From Sorghum bicolor (lineage: Eukaryota; Streptophyta; Magnoliopsida; Poales; Poaceae): 64,000 bases of DNA. The translations under genes were made by a program, and so were the position numbers. The stretch spans positions 2,813,894-2,877,893 of the forward strand of contig NC_012873.2 in assembly GCF_000003195.3 (NCBI RefSeq). Reading direction: 5' to 3'. The notes under the pieces are model-generated. The model had not been told where the DNA came from. It was given only the letters and a program-made list of their open reading frames with translations, and ran no database searches. Positions 53,100-64,000 of this stretch are shown here, piece after piece. How positions within the stretch are numbered: the stretch's first letter is position 1; every line of letters begins with the position of its first letter.

Positions 53100-55190
53100 T
53101 TGTCTTATGAAGATAGAATTTTTTTTATTAAATAGAGACGATGTTCTAGATTTAGAAAACAATGTTCCGTCTTTGAAACAAAAATGTTCTCAATTTAGAA
53201 AAACAATGTTCTAATTTTAGATGCGTAAAAAAACAAATAAATAAATGCATATCATAAATAAAAAAAATAAAATGTAGACCAAAGCATGAAAACAAAAATG
53301 TAAGAAAACGCAATAGAGAAAATTAAAAAGAATATCACGTGGATAATTTTCAAACATCCTAAAATAGACTATAGAATATCATATGTATAACATTAGGGTA
53401 AGTAAACTATTAAATATATTATAAATGTGAACATTAGTAAATACACTATAAAACATCACGGGTATACTTGAACATCACAAAAAACACTATAAAACATCAC
53501 ATGTATACTACAAGAACATCACATATAGATTACGCGAACATTACAAAATACATCATAGAACATTACACATATACCACGTGAATATAAAAAAACACATATA
53601 TAACACATGAACATAAAAAAAGCACATATAAACTATATAAAATATTAAAAATCCAACATAGAACATAAAAAAAGAAAAAGAAAAGAAATAAATGAAAAAA
53701 AATATAACAATGAAAATAATTGTAAACAAATAAGAAAGAAGTAGAAAAATATAAAAGGTATAGAATATGAAAAAAGACATATATAACACATGAACATAAA
53801 AAAAAGCACATATAAACTATATAAAATATTAAAAATCCAACATAGAACATAAAAAAAGAAAAAAGAAATAAAAGAAAAGAAAAGAAAAAAATATACAATG
53901 AAAATAATTGTAAACAAATAAGAAAGAAGTAGAAAAATATAAAAGGTATAGAATATGAAAAAAGAAAAATAAAAAAGAAAAGAAAAAATACCAAGAAAAG
54001 AAAATAAAAAATATCAAGAAAAGAAAAGAAAACTAAACAACAGCGATCAGGAGGGGAAAAGAAAAGGAAAACAAAAAGAAACAAAATAAGAAGAAAAGAA
54101 AAAAAATATATTATAGAACATTAGTAATACACCATAGAACATCACTACATATATTATAGAACATCACATATATATTAAACGAACATCACTAAATATATCA
54201 TAGAACACCACATGTATACTAAAGTGAACATCACTAATACATCGTAGAACATCACATGTATACTGCAAGAACATCCCATATATATTACATAGACATCGCA
54301 AAATAGATCACAGAATATTACATGTATACCACATGAACATAAAAAAGCATCATAGAACATCAAATATATATCATGTAAACATAAAAACATCGCATTATGT
54401 ATACTATATAAACATAGAAAATAACATATAATATCGAAAAAATATATAAAAATAATAGTAAAAAAATAAAAAGTATGAAAATAATAATAATAATAATAAA
54501 CACATAAAAATAAATAAACAAACCTAAAAGACAAGAAAACATGAATCAAAGAAAAATATTTTAAAAAGAAAACAAATAAAGAAAAATAAAATGATAAAAA
54601 CATGATTAACAAATGATGAATATATAGAACAAATAAAATAAATGATTAACTTAAATAAGAACCAAAAAAGGAAATTAAAAAGAAAGAAAGATTAAAATAA
54701 GAATGAAAGCATAGAATACTCAAAAAGAAAAGAAAAGGTAGAATAAATAGAGGCAAGCAAAAACAACAAAAAATCAAAAGAAAAATAAAAAGTAAAAATA
54801 AATAGGAAAAGAATAAAAAAAGAAAACGTAATACAATAAAAATAAAAACATAGAAAACAAAAAAGAATAAAATAAAAAATAAATAGAAGCAATGAAAAAA
54901 TAATAAAGAGAGAAAAAAGAAAGAGAAGAGAAAACAAATGTGAAAAGAAAATTGAAAAAAAGAAAGAATACATATGAAACAAAAGTAAAAAAATTGATGC
55001 ATGGAAAGAATAGTAATAGTAAGAAAAAGAAAAGGAAAAAAGAAAAGAAAAGAATAATAAAAAGTCACAGAAATCAAAAAGAAAATAAAAATAAAAATAA
55101 ATGAAGCATGGAAAGAAAAAGAAAAAGAAAAAAGAAAAGAAAGTAAATGGAAAGAATAATAAAAAAGAAAAAAAAAAGAGAAGCTTACCT
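53100..55190. repeat. A/G-rich strand-asymmetric region with local duplications
   Basis: From 53100 to about 53600 and 54110 to 54420, AT-rich units of the form GAACATCAC.TATA repeat loosely. From about 53640 to 54110 and 54420 to 55190 the plus strand is mostly A and G, in AAAAG/AAAGAA runs, with very few C. A 183-bp unit is duplicated in tandem (copy 1 from 53594, copy 2 from 53777). An (AAT)n run sits at about 54480-54500. The Phe-rich minus-strand open frames here are composition artefacts. Confidence 0.85.
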
Positions 55191-56382
55191 ACCTGGCTCG
55201 TCGCTTCCCGCCGCGTGGGTCGTGGCTTGGGCGGGAATTGCCTTGCGCTCGCGTTGTGGGTTGGGCGGGAATCATCGGACCGTGGTTTCTGTCCGATCGT
55301 TCGGACGGAAAGATTCCCGTCAGTCTTCAGCGTCTACATGGAAAAAGAGAACGATAGTGTTAGCGCCTGAACGTGTGGACAGACGCCCGCGTGCTGCACT
55401 ACATTTCGGGCTCCACATGGGGCCCGTGGCGTTTGAGCGACAAGAAAGGATGGGTGCATGGCGCCTACAATTCAGATGGACCCAGCCACAGTGTCATACG
55501 GATGCCTTGCCGGCACCGAGACACAATGCAACAGAAGGTGGATCGGAGAGGAAAGATGCAACACCTAATCTACTTCTGAATCATCTATAGATACAACAGT
55601 TGCAACATATTATGAAGACAGTTGAAATACTTGAAAAAACACCTATAAACACTTGAACCCCATTGAAACATACGCAACATTTCAAATAAAACACATGCAA
55701 CATATTTGTGAACATATACAATATCCCGATAAACACACTTGTAACATATGTTCAGAAAACACGGATGAAACATAAACATTTCAAACACTCGAAATATACG
55801 GTTGTAATATGCCTCTGAAACAATTGCAACATATACAATATCTCCTGATCTACTTTTGCAGCACCCATATAAACACAATATGGATCTATGCCCGTTTCTT
55901 TAAGACTTTGTATGACATTAGCACTGTCTGAAGCTAAACCGGATGGACTTGGAGCGTTAGATCAGATGCCAACGCTAAACTTTCCCTATATGCAATCGTC
56001 TCGGGCTGTTTCAATATAAGTAATACCTCCAAAGAACCACACCCGGAACTCCCAAGAACTTCCTTGCCTGATCACGAGCAACAGCTGCCACAGACGCTTG
56101 ACCCAAGTTCTTGAAGATATATTGCTACACATCAACATTTAACCTTTATACATATCCCGCTGGAGGTGGTAACCACTTCGGTCACCTGGTCTGGATCGAA
56201 CCCTTCACCGCCTTATTAGACACTCTAGAAGATCAGCCATGTAGTTGTTAACAAAGCTATATGTTGATAGCGAAGATATTCTCGTGTATAGCTTTTCTTC
56301 TCGCTTACTTACCTTACCAGATAGCTCATATCCTCACCACCACTCGAACCAGATCGCCATGGGATGATTTGATCAAGGCAGC

Positions 56383-56414
56383 CACACACACACACACACA
56401 CGGGGGGGGGGGGG
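56383..56414. repeat. compound microsatellite (CA)9-C-(G)13
   Basis: Nine CA units at 56383-56400, one C at 56401, then thirteen G at 56402-56414. It lies about 300 bp upstream of the DiT2 start codon, so inside or near its promoter. Confidence 0.95.
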
Positions 56415-56714
56415 ACATGGTCTGGTGGTACCGTAATTGGCAAGTCAATACCCTTTGTGCGACGGACCACCCAATGCAAGGCACCAACGGCGGCCCAGCG
56501 GCCCAGGCCTGTGCCTGCCGCTCATCTCATCTGTATCGTAACCCACACGCATCGACACTGTCAAGTTAGCCCAAAAAGCTTTCTAACTTTGCTTCTTCAA
56601 TCCTCGGCCACTCCCGCCACTTTCCGCCCGATTACGCGCTTCAAAAATGGTCGCTCTCCCGTCCGGGGACTTGAACCAACACCCAGCCACTCGCCACTTT
56701 CCGCGGCCGCGCCC

Positions 56715-59700
56715 ATGGAGAGCAGCATCCGCCTCGCCGACACCCTCCGGCCGTCGTCTCTCCCGGCACCGGCGTCCGCCCACCTCCGCCGCCGCCACCT
56801 CTACCTCCACCGCCTCCCCCGCACCTCCTCCTCCTCCTCCCTCTTCTTCTCCCCGTCGCACCATCATCGCCTCTGCCCCACGCCTCGGCATGACCTCCTG
56901 CAGCCTCTCGCCGCCGCCGCCTCCGGCGCCGCGAAGCTCGTGCCCGCCTCCCCGGCGCCAGCTGATTCTAGCCCCGAGCCAAAGCCCTCGGGCGCGAAGC
57001 TCGTGCCGCTCGTCATCTCCCTCGCGGTCGGCCTCGCCGTGCGGTTCCTGGCGCCGCGGCCCGCCGAGGTGAGCCCGCGGGCGTGGCAGCTGCTCTCCAT
57101 CTTCCTCTCCACCATCGCGGGGCTCGTGCTGGGCCCGCTCCCCGTCGGCGCCTGGGCTTTCCTCGGCCTCACGGCCGCCGTCGCCACGCACACGCTCCCC
57201 TTCGCCGCCGCCTTCGCCGCCTTCACCAACGAGATCATCTGGCTCATCGTCATCTCCTTCTTCTTCGCGCGCGGCTTCGTCAAGACGGGCCTCGGCGACC
57301 GCGTCGCCACCTACTTCGTCAAGTGGCTCGGCAAGAGCACGCTGGGGCTGTCCTACGGGCTCGCCCTCGGCGAGGCCTGCATAGCGCCGGCCATGCCCAG
57401 CACCGCCGCCAGGGCAGGGGGCATTTTCCTGCCCATCATCAAGTCACTCTCCCTCTCGGCTGGGAGCAAGCCCAACCATCCGTCTTCACGGAAGCTCGGA
57501 ACATATCTGGTCATGTCGCAATTCCAGGTAACATAATAGTGTTTTTATTTCCCAAAACAAAAAAAGGTAATCAAGTAGCGCAGTTCGTCAGATATCAATT
57601 GATGAACTTGCTGTTTGATTTTAAATTTATTAAAATCATGGCTGTTGGATTCGCCACCATTGGCATGTGACTCTTACTAGGATCTCCAAAATCCTCAAAA
57701 TCAAACTTAGCAAAATTTCAAATGTTGAAATGTGGTTCTTGGGGGTGAATATTATTAGATCAGTTTCTGTGTACGCATGATTGGTGAATGTTCATATATA
57801 CTTCTTCTGGTATGTTATACATCTTGATGTTTTATTTTGCTTGACAGGCAGCTAGTAGCTCAAGTGCTTTGTTCCTGACTGCTGGGGCACAAAATCTGTT
57901 GTGCTTGAATCTAGCAGAAAAGTTTGGTGTTATTATCGCAAATCCATGGGTAACATGGTTTAAAGCTGCTAGTTTGCCAGCTATTGTTTCTCTCCTAGCA
58001 ACGCCATACTTGCTATACAAAATCTTTCCCCCTGAAATAAAGGACACCCCTGAGGCCCCGGCATTGGCTGCAGAGAAGCAGAAGCAGATGGGTCCGGTGA
58101 CTAAAAATGAATGGGCTATGATTGGCACAATGATTCTTGCAGTCGCGCTATGGATTTTTGGGTAAGATTATCTGTCTGAAGAAGATCATCTCATAATGTT
58201 GACTCGTGATCTCAATACCACCCCTGCAGCCTGCCACCTATTTTACTATATGGTTCTTTTATAAATAAAAGATCTGCATGGACTTTCGCAAGCTGCTCCA
58301 GAAAGCCTCATTACACTTATCTTGGAATGATCCAATTAATCTGAAAGCAAATAATTGGTTGATTCTCTCATCCTTAAGTTGCCATAGTGCACTGTCCCAT
58401 TCATATAGTCTGTTTCCCACTCTTTGTTTGCCTTTCCTTGCTCCTTGCTCACTTCTAATATGAACGAAACGAAACTTGGTGGTCCATATGCATCCTGTTA
58501 TTGATGACACATGTTTTCTTTTTATTTATCTCTGATGATCGTATTCATCTATATCCATCACTACATGTTTAAATACTTGAGAGACCCATCGTAGATCTTT
58601 AATCCCTAATTTCAGATATTGGTAGCTACTACAAATTAGGCAGAATGCTTTAGAACACTATTTATGAGATCTATGCATTGTGCCCTAGAAATTGTACTCT
58701 GGTGTGCTTTTTTGTGTCCCATGGTCATGATGGATATGTTTATTTTTAAAAATAAAGGTCACGATGGATATGTAACCTGTTGCAATTTCTGTTCAGGGAT
58801 GCTATTGGTGTGTCTAGTGTTGTGGCTGCAATGCTTGGGCTCTCCATTCTTCTCCTGCTTGGTGTGCTGGACTGGGCTGATATCTTGAATGAGAAATCCG
58901 CATGGGATACATTGGCTTGGTTTTCAGTTCTGGTTGGGATGGCAGCACAACTCACAAGCCTGGGGATTGTTTCTTGGATGTCAAGCTGTATTGCTAACCT
59001 GCTTCAGTCTTTCTCATTGAGTTGGCCTGCAGCATTTTGTGTTCTTCAGGCCTCCTACCTTGTGATCCATTATCTATTCGCAAGTCAAACTGGGCATGTT
59101 GGAGCCTTGTACTCTGCATTCCTGGCTATGCATGTAGCAGCAGGCGTTCCTAGTGTGCTTTCAGCACTTGCTTTGGCGTTCAACACAGATTTGTTTGGGG
59201 GAATAACTCACTACAGTAGTGGGCAGGCAGCGGTATACTTTGGAGGTAATTTCATTAGTCCAGCTTCTGTTCTGAACCTAGTTTCCTTATTGGTTATGTT
59301 AGATATGTGTCAAAATACATGTACAGTTTCGATTAGGTTGGATTTGTGTTGTATTAGAGGCTAAGATAGAGTTGGAGTCGAACTCTAAGTCCTATGCGAT
59401 CATAAATATGAGGCCACCCTCAGGGGCGGATCTAGGATAAGAACAAAGGGGAGGAGGCTAAACAATGAAGATTTAGTGCTAAAGTTAGAGATTAGTGATG
59501 ATTTTGAGGCTAAGTAACAGTGATTAAGGTAGAAAATCATGCTCATAGGGGGGCTGCAGCCCACCTATCCCCCCCTTGTGGATCCACCATGGTCATCCTC
59601 TTATATCCGTGAGACGACTTGGCGGCTGGTTTGGGCGACGGTGAGTGAGATCACCCAAACACTGGTGCGTAGGAGCACCCACAGTCATGCCCCGAGGATG

Positions 59701-60095
59701 TAGGTAGATCACCGAACCTCATTAAAAAATATTGTGCCTTGGTGTCATTCTTGTTTGTGTATTTTCTTCTATGGTGGTTATGTTTTCGTCGGTTAATAGA
59801 TTTGTTTGGGTCTAAATCTAACTGTGCACTCTAACAGGTTATTCTTGGCCTCACGTTTTTTTGTTGTTTATTGTTTTTGTGTAGAATGAGAAGCTCTATC
59901 ATTTGAGCGTCCCTTCTTTTCTATCTATGCGGTCCCTTGAGATTGCTTTCTCAATTAACATGTTGCTTTCCTTTTGCAGCTGGGTATCTTGACCTTCCTG
60001 ATGTTTTCAGGATTGGTTTTATATCAACCTTGATTAACACATTGATCTGGGGAGGTATTGGGACCTTTTGGTGGAAATTTTTAGGGCTCTACTGA
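56715..60095 (+). CDS. DiT2: plastid dicarboxylate transporter, DiT2 type (glutamate/malate)
   Basis: Inner-envelope transporter of the DASS family that exchanges dicarboxylates for malate; DiT2 carries glutamate out of plastids in photorespiratory ammonia recycling. Exons: 56715-57527, 57848-58161, 58797-59245, 59980-60095; 563 aa. A Ser/Arg/Leu-rich transit peptide covers about residues 1-70. Hydrophobic segments follow, such as [41 protein letters not shown] and [15 protein letters not shown]. Family blocks: [64 protein letters not shown] and the end [12 protein letters not shown]. These match DiT2 rather than DiT1. ATG 56715 is in strong context (CCCATGG); the frame is open upstream to 56457. 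Intron 3 holds a solo LTR, and the stop codon lies in an insertion target duplication. Confidence 0.93.
59297..59836. mobile_element. solo LTR in DiT2 intron 3
   Basis: A 540-bp unit starts TGTTAGATATGTG and ends GCACTCTAACA, with TGTTAGA/TCTAACA terminal inverted repeats. The 5-bp duplication GGTTA is on both sides (59292-59296 and 59837-59841). No internal retroviral domains or second LTR are present, so the element has recombined to a solo LTR. The 5-bp duplication and small LTR fit Ty1/Copia. Confidence 0.8.
59421..59591. mobile_element. hAT-type MITE nested in the solo LTR
   Basis: The ends CAGGGGCGGATC and GATCCACCATG are imperfect inverted repeats of the hAT (C/T)AGGG type. Flanking 8-mers GCCACCCT (59413-59420) and GTCATCCT (59592-59599) differ by two C-to-T changes, as expected of methylated DNA after insertion. 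Confidence 0.6.
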
Positions 60096-60100
60096 CAGCA

Positions 60101-60515
60101 GGCGCCGTGTAAGTTGAGCAAATTTTCTTTTGTCGAGCAAAATTTTCCTTTGTGCAGCAATTTTTTTCTTGTTCGGTGTGCGTACAAAACGTGTCTGGTT
60201 TGAACTGGATAGTATAAAGCGACCTTAGGACAAAAATCAAAACCCCTATCAAATGGTATCCAAAAATTATAAAATTGTAACCATAGACGCCTTAGGAAAG
60301 GTCTCAACAAAATTTCAGCTCTAAACTCGAAAGTTTGACCTACTGGATGTCCAAACATTCACACCGGACATGTCTGCTATGTATGAGCGGAAAAAACTAA
60401 TTTCAGCCCTCTCTTTTTAAGTGAGTTTGAGTACTTAAGAGAATTACCCGTGCTAAGATTCATCTCTATTTTTCTTATTTTTGCCAATCTAATTTTGCTA
60501 CTACAATTTTTGCTG
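60101..60515. mobile_element. insertion with 9-bp target duplication spanning the DiT2 stop codon
   Basis: The 9-mer CTGACAGCA occurs at 60092-60100 and 60516-60524, bracketing 415 bp. The left copy contains the TGA stop of DiT2. A 9-bp duplication is typical of Mutator-like elements, and the ends (GTAAGTTGAGCAAATT and AATTTTGCTACTACAA) are weakly inverted. The core has T-rich GAGCAAATTTT-type repeats. Confidence 0.65.
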
Positions 60516-60524
60516 CTGACAGCA

Positions 60525-60868
60525 ACGTACCGGTGGTGTTGGAAGTGATGACAGCAGCTGGATTAAGTGGAGGCAGGACAACATTGAATTGGATAATTCA
60601 GTTGAGATGTGATTCTGGGGAGATGAGATGGTGCCATTGTATTGTTACTCCCAAAACCGTTTCCCCGGTCAGAGGGAAGTCTTGCAAATGTGAAATGGAA
60701 GAAAAATGCGCTGCTGGTAGTTGCACTTGCACGGAGTTGGAGCTGGGCTCGGGGGCTGTTTGGAAGCTCAGTATTTATCCTAAAACCCTTGTAAATTACA
60801 GGTTTACGCGCGACTGTCACAATATAGTAGAGAAAAGCGCGACCAATCTCTACGCGCATGATGCCTTA
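60525..60868 (+). other. displaced DiT2 3' UTR
   Basis: If the insertion at 60101-60515 is removed, this sequence joins directly to the stop codon, so it is the likely ancestral 3' UTR. It contains a modest open frame (from 60533) that shows no recognisable domain. Confidence 0.45.
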
Positions 60869-61074
60869 GAGCACTCACAATGCAGACTCTATCATAGAGT
60901 CTAAAGTTATTTATTATCTCGAACAATGTGGACTTAGAGTCTAAATAAGACTTGGAGTTTTATTTTTTTTATCTCTTTCTTAAATAAATATGCTATCACA
61001 TCAGTAAAATACCTTTAATAATATGTAATTAATTATCTTGGACTCTGTAATAGAGTCTTACATTTTAAGTGCTC
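60869..61074. mobile_element. Tourist (PIF/Harbinger) MITE
   Basis: The ends GAGCACTCACAATGCAGACTC and GAGTCTTACATTTTAAGTGCTC are inverted repeats. TTA duplications flank at 60866-60868 and 61075-61077. Confidence 0.78.
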
Positions 61075-61077
61075 TTA

Positions 61078-61624
61078 GCGTTGACTCCACTCCTCTGTCC
61101 GTCCGTCCCTGTCCGTTTTCGACTGACACAAGTATCCGTTCGAGCTGGTCAACCGCCGCCGCCGCCATCTCCCTTACGTCAGGCTCACAAAGCCTTAAAA
61201 AAAATAAAAAATTTACTTTAATTTCTATAATTTTTAAATGGTGTATCTATTTTCAATTCTGTTTGTACCGGTGTGTTCCTACCTAACGAGACGAACAAAA
61301 CTAGACCACATTTAAATAGTTTTATTTTAGTAGCAATTTATGTATAATACGTGCTAAGAGATTTATTTAAGGAGTTACTACCATGTAATGCTAAAGTTGG
61401 TACTCCAAGTTGTTACATAAAACTTGAGAGGTATATTATTAAAATAAGCATAAAACAAGCTGTCAATTGGGATCAAGTTATTATACAACACAATCTACGA
61501 CCCCTTAAACCTAATACATGCCGCAACCTCTAATCTAATACTTGTTGAACCCCTAATCCCAACCAAATCTATCAGCATGTATGTGCTTTTTTAGCAACTT
61601 ATGTATGCAATGACTACCCTTTTA
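61078..61624. other. spacer without recognisable feature
   Basis: A short GC-rich patch (about 61130-61180) is followed by AT-rich sequence. I see no gene, no element ends and no repeat. Confidence 0.5.
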
Positions 61625-61917
61625 GACTATCTCCAACAATCGTCACCCAAAATACAACACCCATTTGTCCTTTGGGTAGCGCTACAGGTAAAAGGTTCCA
61701 TACCTATTTTTAGTCTTCTCCAACAACAACAAGACCTAAAAGACAACACTCTCTGCAAATGGGTCTCGAGGAGAGAGGATACCCAAATTTGGGTTATGCC
61801 TCTCCTGATACCCAAAATAGGTCTTCTGTATGGATACTCTGTTGGAGGCTATAGGTATTGTGTTGGAGACCCATTTTAGGTTTGGGTTCCCAAATGGGTC
61901 TCCTGTTGGAGATAGCC
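61625..61917. mobile_element. Tourist (PIF/Harbinger) MITE
   Basis: The ends GACTATCTCCAACAA and TGTTGGAGATAGCC are inverted repeats, with TTA at 61622-61624 and 61918-61920. Confidence 0.75.
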
Positions 61918-64000
61918 TTACAACAACTCATATATTGTAGATACATTAAAAGACATTTCAACCTAAAAGGGTGACTGAAAACTGAAACTTAAAAAATATT
62001 AAAAAAAAACTTGACTGAAAACTAAAACTAAAAAAACAAGACTAAAAACTAAAATAAACGCTACCAAAAACCAAAACTGAAATTTATAACCAGAAAATGG
62101 AATGAATTTGACAAATAGCTGCAAACTGAAGTAGATATAGTGGGAAAAAACATATTATTGTAAATAAAATTACCAAAAAATAAAATAGCAAAAAAATAAA
62201 CTAAAACTAAAAGATGACAACATAGCTAAAAAATGAAGCTATAATTGACAAGCAAACATAAACTAAAAAATACCAAAAGGAACATTGAAACAAAAAACTA
62301 AAATATTTAAAAGTAAAAATATTGAAGAACAACTAATACAAAGGATTTAGAAAGACATTCGAACATGAAAGGAACAAAAATAAACTCATAACTCATTTGA
62401 ATTAAAACTAAAAGAAACAACGAAACAAAAATAAATTTAACTAAAAAGTACATTGAAAGAAAACTAAACTATTTAAAAGCAGGAAATATTGAAGAACAAC
62501 TAATAATAACGGTTTGGGAAGGCATTCGAACCTGAAAGGATGAGTGAAAAAAAAATGAAAAATCACAGCTCAATGAACCAAAACTAAAAGAAATAATTTA
62601 GAAAAAAATGAAATATTCTAAGCAAATTATGTGGCAAGTTATATTCTAAGCAACTAGTAAGTTATATTCTAATCAAGTGACAAGATATCATGAAAATGAC
62701 AAATTGTGAGTATTATGACTTCCAAACGCTACAAACCGCATGACCATCACAACAACTTCTCAGGGTCAAATGTAAGTGACAACAACATAAAGTAGGAAAC
62801 ACCATAGGTTCTTCAACTACATGATAAATGTTGCTTGCCTAAATAGTCATGAAACAAAACAACTACAACCTGATAGGAGAGGACAAATGATTAGAACAAG
62901 CATTGCATAAGCTACAAACTAGAAAGCAAGTTATTATACCCATTACAACAATCGGAATACCTGCCTAGCTGACTATACTGGTTGCCGCCCCTAATCTCAA
63001 CCAAAGCAACAAACACTAATCCTAACCCAATTTGTGATCCCTAATCCTTAACCTATGTTGCGGACCCTAATCCTAGTACTTACCTTTGGCGGGTAATCCT
63101 AGTACTTACCTTTGGCGGGTTGGTCAACACCCTATTATGAGTCAAGTGACATGGTGGTGATGCCTCGTTATTGGTTCGAGTGGTAGAAACCGAATACGGT
63201 CTGTACGTGACAATAGAAGAGTGATGCTAATCACCCCCTAATCAGTATGTTTACTGCAAATATAATTGGTATGTGTATTGTAGCGCTCCTAATCAGGATA
63301 TGTGAATGACCATGTGTAGCTGAACTATCAACATAAATAGTTACGCACCCAATACATAACTAGCTACTTCTAGATAACATAAGTTGTCAGTATATAAAAA
63401 CTGTTATAAAGAATATGCATTATGGGTCTACTTTTGTAGATCTCATTGTAAGAAACGCAATGATGTAAATAAAATTAAAAATAAACATTTCATAAGAAAG
63501 TTATCCTATTTTAAATAGTTGAATGACCATGTGTAGCTGAACTATCAACATAAATTCATGTTTGAAAACCAAGTTCAATGCCACCATCATAAATTCATGT
63601 TGAGCTTTTGCATTTTAGTATGACTGACTAATGGAAAAAAATTCAAATTTGTGCAGGAGATTTTGTGCAAGTAAAGTGCCAGGAAAGGTAATTGTTGTTG
63701 TCCTGATGCTGAACCATTTATCATCCGAGTTCTCAACATGTGCATGCGAGTCCATGAATTGTTTCTGTGCACAGCTTATTCTTCGTTTGTGCAGAAGCAG
63801 AGAAGCTTGCAAGCGCACCTGAGCTTGCATTAATTGTTTTTCATACCCATGGACCAACAATAGACATAAAACTTGTCCTATTTACGGCAAGGCTGTATCA
63901 TACCGAGCAAGCATGAAGCTTGTAATTGTGGGGAAAGAACCCCTAACTTCAAATGAGGGATTGTTATCTCCATGTAATGTTTGCATGGTAATACAAGTTC
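61918..64000. other. A-rich repeat region and unassigned end of window
   Basis: From 61950 to 62600 the plus strand is A-rich with degenerate AAAACTAAAA units. A block containing ACATT(C/T)(C/G)AACxTGAAAGG recurs near 61952, 62351 and 62523. A 26-bp unit is perfectly duplicated at 63068-63093/63094-63119. A 34-bp phrase starting GAATGACCATGTGTAGCTGA occurs near 63304 and 63522. Near 63650-63830 two short stretches have splice-like borders, and 63830-64000 resembles a 3' UTR, but no gene can be supported. Confidence 0.5.

Larger units (their letters stand above)
49362..56714. other. MED25-like/DiT2 spacer
   Basis: No intact gene is visible in 7.3 kb. In order: a Tourist-like element with a minisatellite (49761-50495), a Copia relic (about 51080-51579), a GGCC MITE (51687-51934), a possible LINE fragment (52095-52300), a hairpin element (52372-52476), an A/G-rich tract (53100-55190), a GC-rich patch with GCGTTTGAGCGAC (55190-55560), an AACAT/GCAACAT repeat region (55570-55870), and a (CA)n-G13 microsatellite upstream of DiT2. 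Confidence 0.65.

Noticed and set aside
53563..55077. Phe/Leu-rich open frames on the minus strand that look like membrane proteins
   Set aside because: They result from A-rich plus-strand composition (TTT/TTC codons) and include tandemly duplicated DNA; no conserved domain.
60533..60904. Cys-rich 123-codon open frame downstream of DiT2
   Set aside because: No recognisable domain; best explained as displaced DiT2 3' UTR running into a Tourist MITE.
63631..63822. Small gene at the right edge
   Set aside because: Two short stretches have splice-like borders, but frames break quickly and no protein family is recognised; window too short to decide.

Overview
This window is nuclear DNA from a grass, most likely an Andropogoneae species such as Sorghum (inference). 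The evidence is plant gene families with many GT-AG introns, GC-rich first exons grading into AT-rich 3' exons, and gene spacers packed with grass-type MITEs, tRNA-derived SINEs, LINE relics and Copia debris. I rebuilt the exons by hand from splice signals, reading-frame phase and family knowledge; no transcript data were available.

Layout, left to right. (1) 1-9223 (+): 3' part of a p300/CBP-type histone acetyltransferase (HAC family). (2) 11838-14690 (+): organellar RsmH/MraW-type 16S rRNA methyltransferase. (3) 15987-19068 (+): HCF173-type plastid protein for psbA translation. (4) 19.5-21.2 kb: LINE relic on the minus strand, then a MITE-rich spacer. (5) 23689-27099 (+): heterotrimeric G-protein gamma subunit, RGG2-like. 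(6) 28237-36990 (-): BLM/Sgs1-class RecQ helicase (RECQ4A-like), 24 coding exons, convergent with the G-gamma gene. (7) 37-43 kb: spacer of nested MITEs and a hAT-type zinc-finger relic. (8) 43016-44607 (+): RLCK-type protein kinase, followed in the same strand and phase by (9) 45783-49361 (+), the C-terminal part of Mediator subunit MED25 including its ACID domain. (10) 49.4-56.7 kb: spacer with a 22-bp minisatellite, Copia RNase H relic and a 1.5-kb A/G-rich strand-asymmetric tract. (11) 56715-60095 (+): plastid dicarboxylate transporter of the DiT2 type, with a solo LTR (itself hit by a hAT element) in intron 3 and an insertion that duplicated the stop codon. (12) 60.1-64 kb: MITEs and A-rich repeats, no confident gene.

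The genes are unrelated housekeeping or regulatory genes, not an operon or cluster. Three encode plastid-related functions (RsmH, HCF173, DiT2), two act on chromatin or DNA (HAC, RecQ), and one signals (G-gamma).

The strongest candidate for something undescribed is the kinase-MED25 arrangement. All thirteen inferred exons join in one phase into an open frame of about 640 codons, provided that an 80-nt piece of former MED25 coding sequence, broken by an exact 8-bp tandem duplication, is removed as an intron. It is either a new chimeric kinase-Mediator gene or a transduplicated MED25 fragment lying beside a kinase gene.
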